A DNA stretch of 5,116 nt, taken from Pseudomonadota bacterium. Its GTDB lineage: Bacteria > Pseudomonadota > Alphaproteobacteria > Rickettsiales > SXRF01. Within the stretch, counting starts at the first letter, position 1, and every line of letters begins with the position of its first letter. The position numbers and the translations under genes are program-made. The stretch spans positions 1-5,116 of the forward strand of contig JAGWLJ010000128.1 of the NCBI GenBank assembly GCA_028873275.1. Reading direction: 5' to 3'. Of the stretch, positions 1 to 5,116 are shown one piece after another. The notes under the pieces were generated by a model. The model saw nothing but the letters and a program-made list of their open reading frames with translations. It was not told where the DNA came from and ran no database searches.

Positions 1-3816
<3,816 letters not shown>

Positions 3817-3825
3817 ACTTTACTT

Positions 3826-3831
3826 TCCCCT
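3826..3831 (-). promoter_or_regulatory. Probable ribosome-binding site of rpoC
   Basis: On the minus strand AGGGGA lies 10 bases upstream of the ATG at 3816. It is a partial, rather distant match to the Shine-Dalgarno consensus, weaker than the one in front of the preceding small ORF. It favours the first of the three in-frame ATGs (3816, 3810, 3798), since the later two would be 16 or more bases from the G run. Confidence 0.5.
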
Positions 3832-3839
3832 ATTGTCAT

Positions 3840-3854
3840 CCCGGCGAGGCCGAA
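3840..3854 (-). repeat. Short GC-rich hairpin, possible remnant of an intergenic palindromic repeat
   Basis: On the minus strand this reads TTCGGCCTCGCCGGG: CGGC and GCCG pair around a CTC loop, and two outer U-G pairs can extend the stem to six. No T-run follows, so it is not an intrinsic terminator. On the plus strand the surrounding TTGTCATCCCGGCGAGGCCG resembles the start of a palindromic intergenic repeat (TGTCATCCCGGCGAA-type) that I recall as frequent in alphaproteobacterial genomes, but the right arm is degenerate. The identification as a repeat family member is from memory and unsure. Confidence 0.35.
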
Positions 3855-3857
3855 ATC

Positions 3858-3889
3858 TGCTCCAGTTAAATATTGCTCTAGTTAAATAT
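3858..3889. repeat. 16-bp tandem duplication at the end of the small ORF
   Basis: Two adjacent 16-base units, TGCTCCAGTTAAATAT (3858-3873) and TGCTCTAGTTAAATAT (3874-3889), differ at one position. In the sense (minus) direction the upstream copy carries the TAA stop of the 139-residue ORF (3884-3882); the other copy lies in the spacer before rpoC. Because the unit is 16 bases long, the second TAA is in a different frame. The duplication probably arose by replication slippage or by repair at an insertion boundary. Confidence 0.85.
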
Positions 3890-4301
3890 CGCGCACCATT
3901 TCATCAATGGATTTACGAATCCTGTCCAAAACATCTTGTTTAACTCTATACGTAATCTCATTTCCTAAACCATTTATCTCTCTATTTATTGCTCTAAGGC
4001 CAGGAACCTGATTTAGCATATTATCCATTAAATTACCCAGTCTCGGCGTCGCATTGCTTTTCCATTCTTCTCTAAATTGGTCAGCAAGTGCCTGTGCCCT
4101 GATTTTCTCCTTTTCCCCTACGTCAGAAGGCCATTCGACATCAAGCGGAGGAGTCCAACTTGCCCGAATATTGTATGGCAGGGTTATAGAGTTTATGTCT
4201 CCATTTTTATGCCAACGGAATTCCTTATCTTGACCCTTTATAAGCTTTATTAGTCTAATCTCATCAGGGGAAGGAGGAGTAATTGGCAGTCTGCCATCCA
4301 T
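3882..4301 (-). CDS. Uncharacterised 139-residue protein inserted between rpoB and rpoC
   Basis: I do not recognise this protein and assign no function. It is soluble-looking: no signal peptide, no membrane segment and no cysteine, with four tryptophans (30, 49, 57, 80) and a Pro-rich start (PITPPSP at 6-12). The N-terminal half has mixed character; residues about 64-80 and 103-139 look helical. In the last segment I109, L112, I116, V120, V124, I128, I132, V136 and I139 recur every three to four residues, giving an amphipathic or coiled-coil helix. The start at 4301 is well supported: the ATG shares one base with the rpoB stop and follows a perfect AAGGAGG. GC is about 41% by hand count against roughly 60% in rpoB and rpoC, and it uses ATA six times (I18, I21, I36, I39, I105, I109) as well as AGA and CTA. 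This suggests foreign origin. A full-length frame with a strong ribosome-binding site argues that it is a real, expressed gene, probably co-transcribed with rpoBC. Confidence 0.8.
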   Translation of the reverse strand: MDGRLPITPPSPDEIRLIKLIKGQDKEFRWHKNGDINSITLPYNIRASWTPPLDVEWPSDVGEKEKIRAQALADQFREEWKSNATPRLGNLMDNMLNQVPGLRAINREINGLGNEITYRVKQDVLDRIRKSIDEMVRDI

Positions 4302-5116
4302 TACGCCTCCTTCTCAATCAACTCGACATTGAGCCCAAGCGAACGCAGTTCCTTCACCATCACGTGGAAGCTCTCCGGAATCCCCGACTCGAAGCTGTTA
4401 TCGCCGCGCACGATCGACTCGTAGATCTTGCTGCGGCCCGCCACGTCGTCGGACTTGACCGTGAGCATTTCCTGCAAGGAATACGCCGCGCCGTAGGCCT
4501 GCAGCGCCCAGCATTCCATTTCGCCGAAGCGCTGGCCGCCGAACTGGCTCTTGCCGCCCAGCGGCTGCTGGGTGACGAGAGAGTACGGCCCGATGGAGCG
4601 GGCGTGGATCTTGTCGTCGACAAGATGGTGGAGCTTGAGCATGTAAATATAGCCCACCGTCACCTTGCGGTCGAACGGCTCGCCGCTGCGGCCGTCGAAC
4701 AGCGTCACCTGGCCGGAGGTGTCCTGCCCGGCTTTCTTCAGCCAGTGGACAATGTCCTCCTCATGCGCGCCGTCGAATACCGGTGTGGCGAAGGGCACAC
4801 CCTTCTGCAGGTTTTGTGCCAGTTCCAGCACTTCGCCATCGGAGAGATTGCCGATTTCCTTGCGGCTGTCCTTATCTTCGTAGGTCTCGCCCAAGAAATC
4901 GCGCAGCTTCTTGACGCTGGCCGATTTGGCGTTCTGCTCCTGCACCTCTTCGAGCATATGGCGTACCTGCTGGCCGATGCCGGCAGAGGCCCAGCCCAGA
5001 TGCGTCTCGAGAATCTGCCCGACGTTCATGCGCGAAGGCACGCCGAGCGGGTTCAGCACGATGTCGACCGGCTTGCCGTCTTCCAGATACGGCATATCCT
5101 CGACCGGAACAATCTT
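4301..5116 (-). CDS. rpoB: DNA-directed RNA polymerase subunit beta (RpoB), C-terminal part; 5' end beyond the window
   Basis: RpoB is the beta subunit of core RNA polymerase and pairs with beta-prime to form the catalytic cleft. The window holds the last 271 residues, entered in frame at the right edge (KIVPVEDMPYLEDGKPVD) and ending ...LNVELIEKEA then TAA at 4303-4301. Conserved beta-subunit blocks are clear: VDIVLNPLGVPSRMNVGQIL, the ATPVFDGA segment, VTVGYIYMLKLHHLVDDKIH, ARSIGPYSLVTQQPLGGK, QFGGQRFGEMECWALQAYGA and LQEMLTVKSDDVAGR, followed by the usual PESFHVMVKELRSLGLN end. These are the switch, hybrid-binding and clamp-anchoring parts next to beta-prime. The rifampicin-resistance region lies upstream and is not in the window. 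No frameshift is seen. The stop overlaps the start of the next small ORF by one base, whereas rpoC normally follows. Confidence 0.98.
   Translation of the reverse strand, partial: KIVPVEDMPYLEDGKPVDIVLNPLGVPSRMNVGQILETHLGWASAGIGQQVRHMLEEVQEQNAKSASVKKLRDFLGETYEDKDSRKEIGNLSDGEVLELAQNLQKGVPFATPVFDGAHEEDIVHWLKKAGQDTSGQVTLFDGRSGEPFDRKVTVGYIYMLKLHHLVDDKIHARSIGPYSLVTQQPLGGKSQFGGQRFGEMECWALQAYGAAYSLQEMLTVKSDDVAGRSKIYESIVRGDNSFESGIPESFHVMVKELRSLGLNVELIEKEA
4306..4312 (-). promoter_or_regulatory. Strong ribosome-binding site of the small ORF, inside the end of rpoB
   Basis: The minus strand carries a perfect AAGGAGG four bases before the ATG at 4301. It overlaps the last rpoB codons (Glu-Lys-Glu-Ala-stop, GAGAAGGAGGCGTAATG). 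Ribosomes finishing rpoB would end on top of the next start, the classic arrangement for translational coupling. The site decides the start of the 139-residue ORF. Confidence 0.85.

Noticed and set aside
3840..3854. Intrinsic terminator between the small ORF and rpoC
   Set aside because: The hairpin has only four strong pairs and no following T-run on the minus strand.
3882..4301. Small ORF as an intein, homing endonuclease or transposase fragment
   Set aside because: It sits between genes rather than within one. It has no cysteine and only one histidine, so no HNH or splicing-type motifs are apparent, and no inverted repeats flank it.

Overview
The window carries part of the RNA polymerase beta/beta-prime operon of a bacterium, read entirely from the minus strand. 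The right end (4301-5116) is the 3' end of rpoB. The left part (1-3816) is most of rpoC, starting inside the window and running off the left edge with its reading frame open. Both are close to textbook sequences. The start of RpoC and the beta-prime insert after the trigger loop point to a proteobacterium, most likely an alphaproteobacterium. This taxonomic call rests on remembered family sequences, not on a search. GC of the two polymerase genes is roughly 60% in the lines I counted by hand.

The unusual part is the rpoB-rpoC junction. Instead of the usual short spacer, 484 bases separate rpoB from rpoC. They contain an uncharacterised 139-residue ORF (3882-4301, minus strand) of about 41% GC. 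Its codon usage is unlike its neighbours: six ATA isoleucine codons, against none in the 1272 rpoC codons I read, plus AGA and CTA. Its start overlaps the rpoB stop by one base (TAATG), and a perfect AAGGAGG ribosome-binding site lies inside the last codons of rpoB. It therefore looks like a recently acquired or fast-evolving gene spliced precisely into the operon and probably co-translated with rpoB. I do not recognise its family.

The 65 bases between this ORF and rpoC hold three things: a 16-bp tandem duplication (15 of 16 identical) that includes the ORF's stop codon, a short GC-rich hairpin resembling an intergenic palindromic repeat, and a modest ribosome-binding site for rpoC. No promoter or intrinsic terminator is evident at the junction, so rpoB, the small ORF and rpoC are most simply read as one transcript. 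No RNA genes, CRISPR arrays, transposases or other mobile-element genes were seen.
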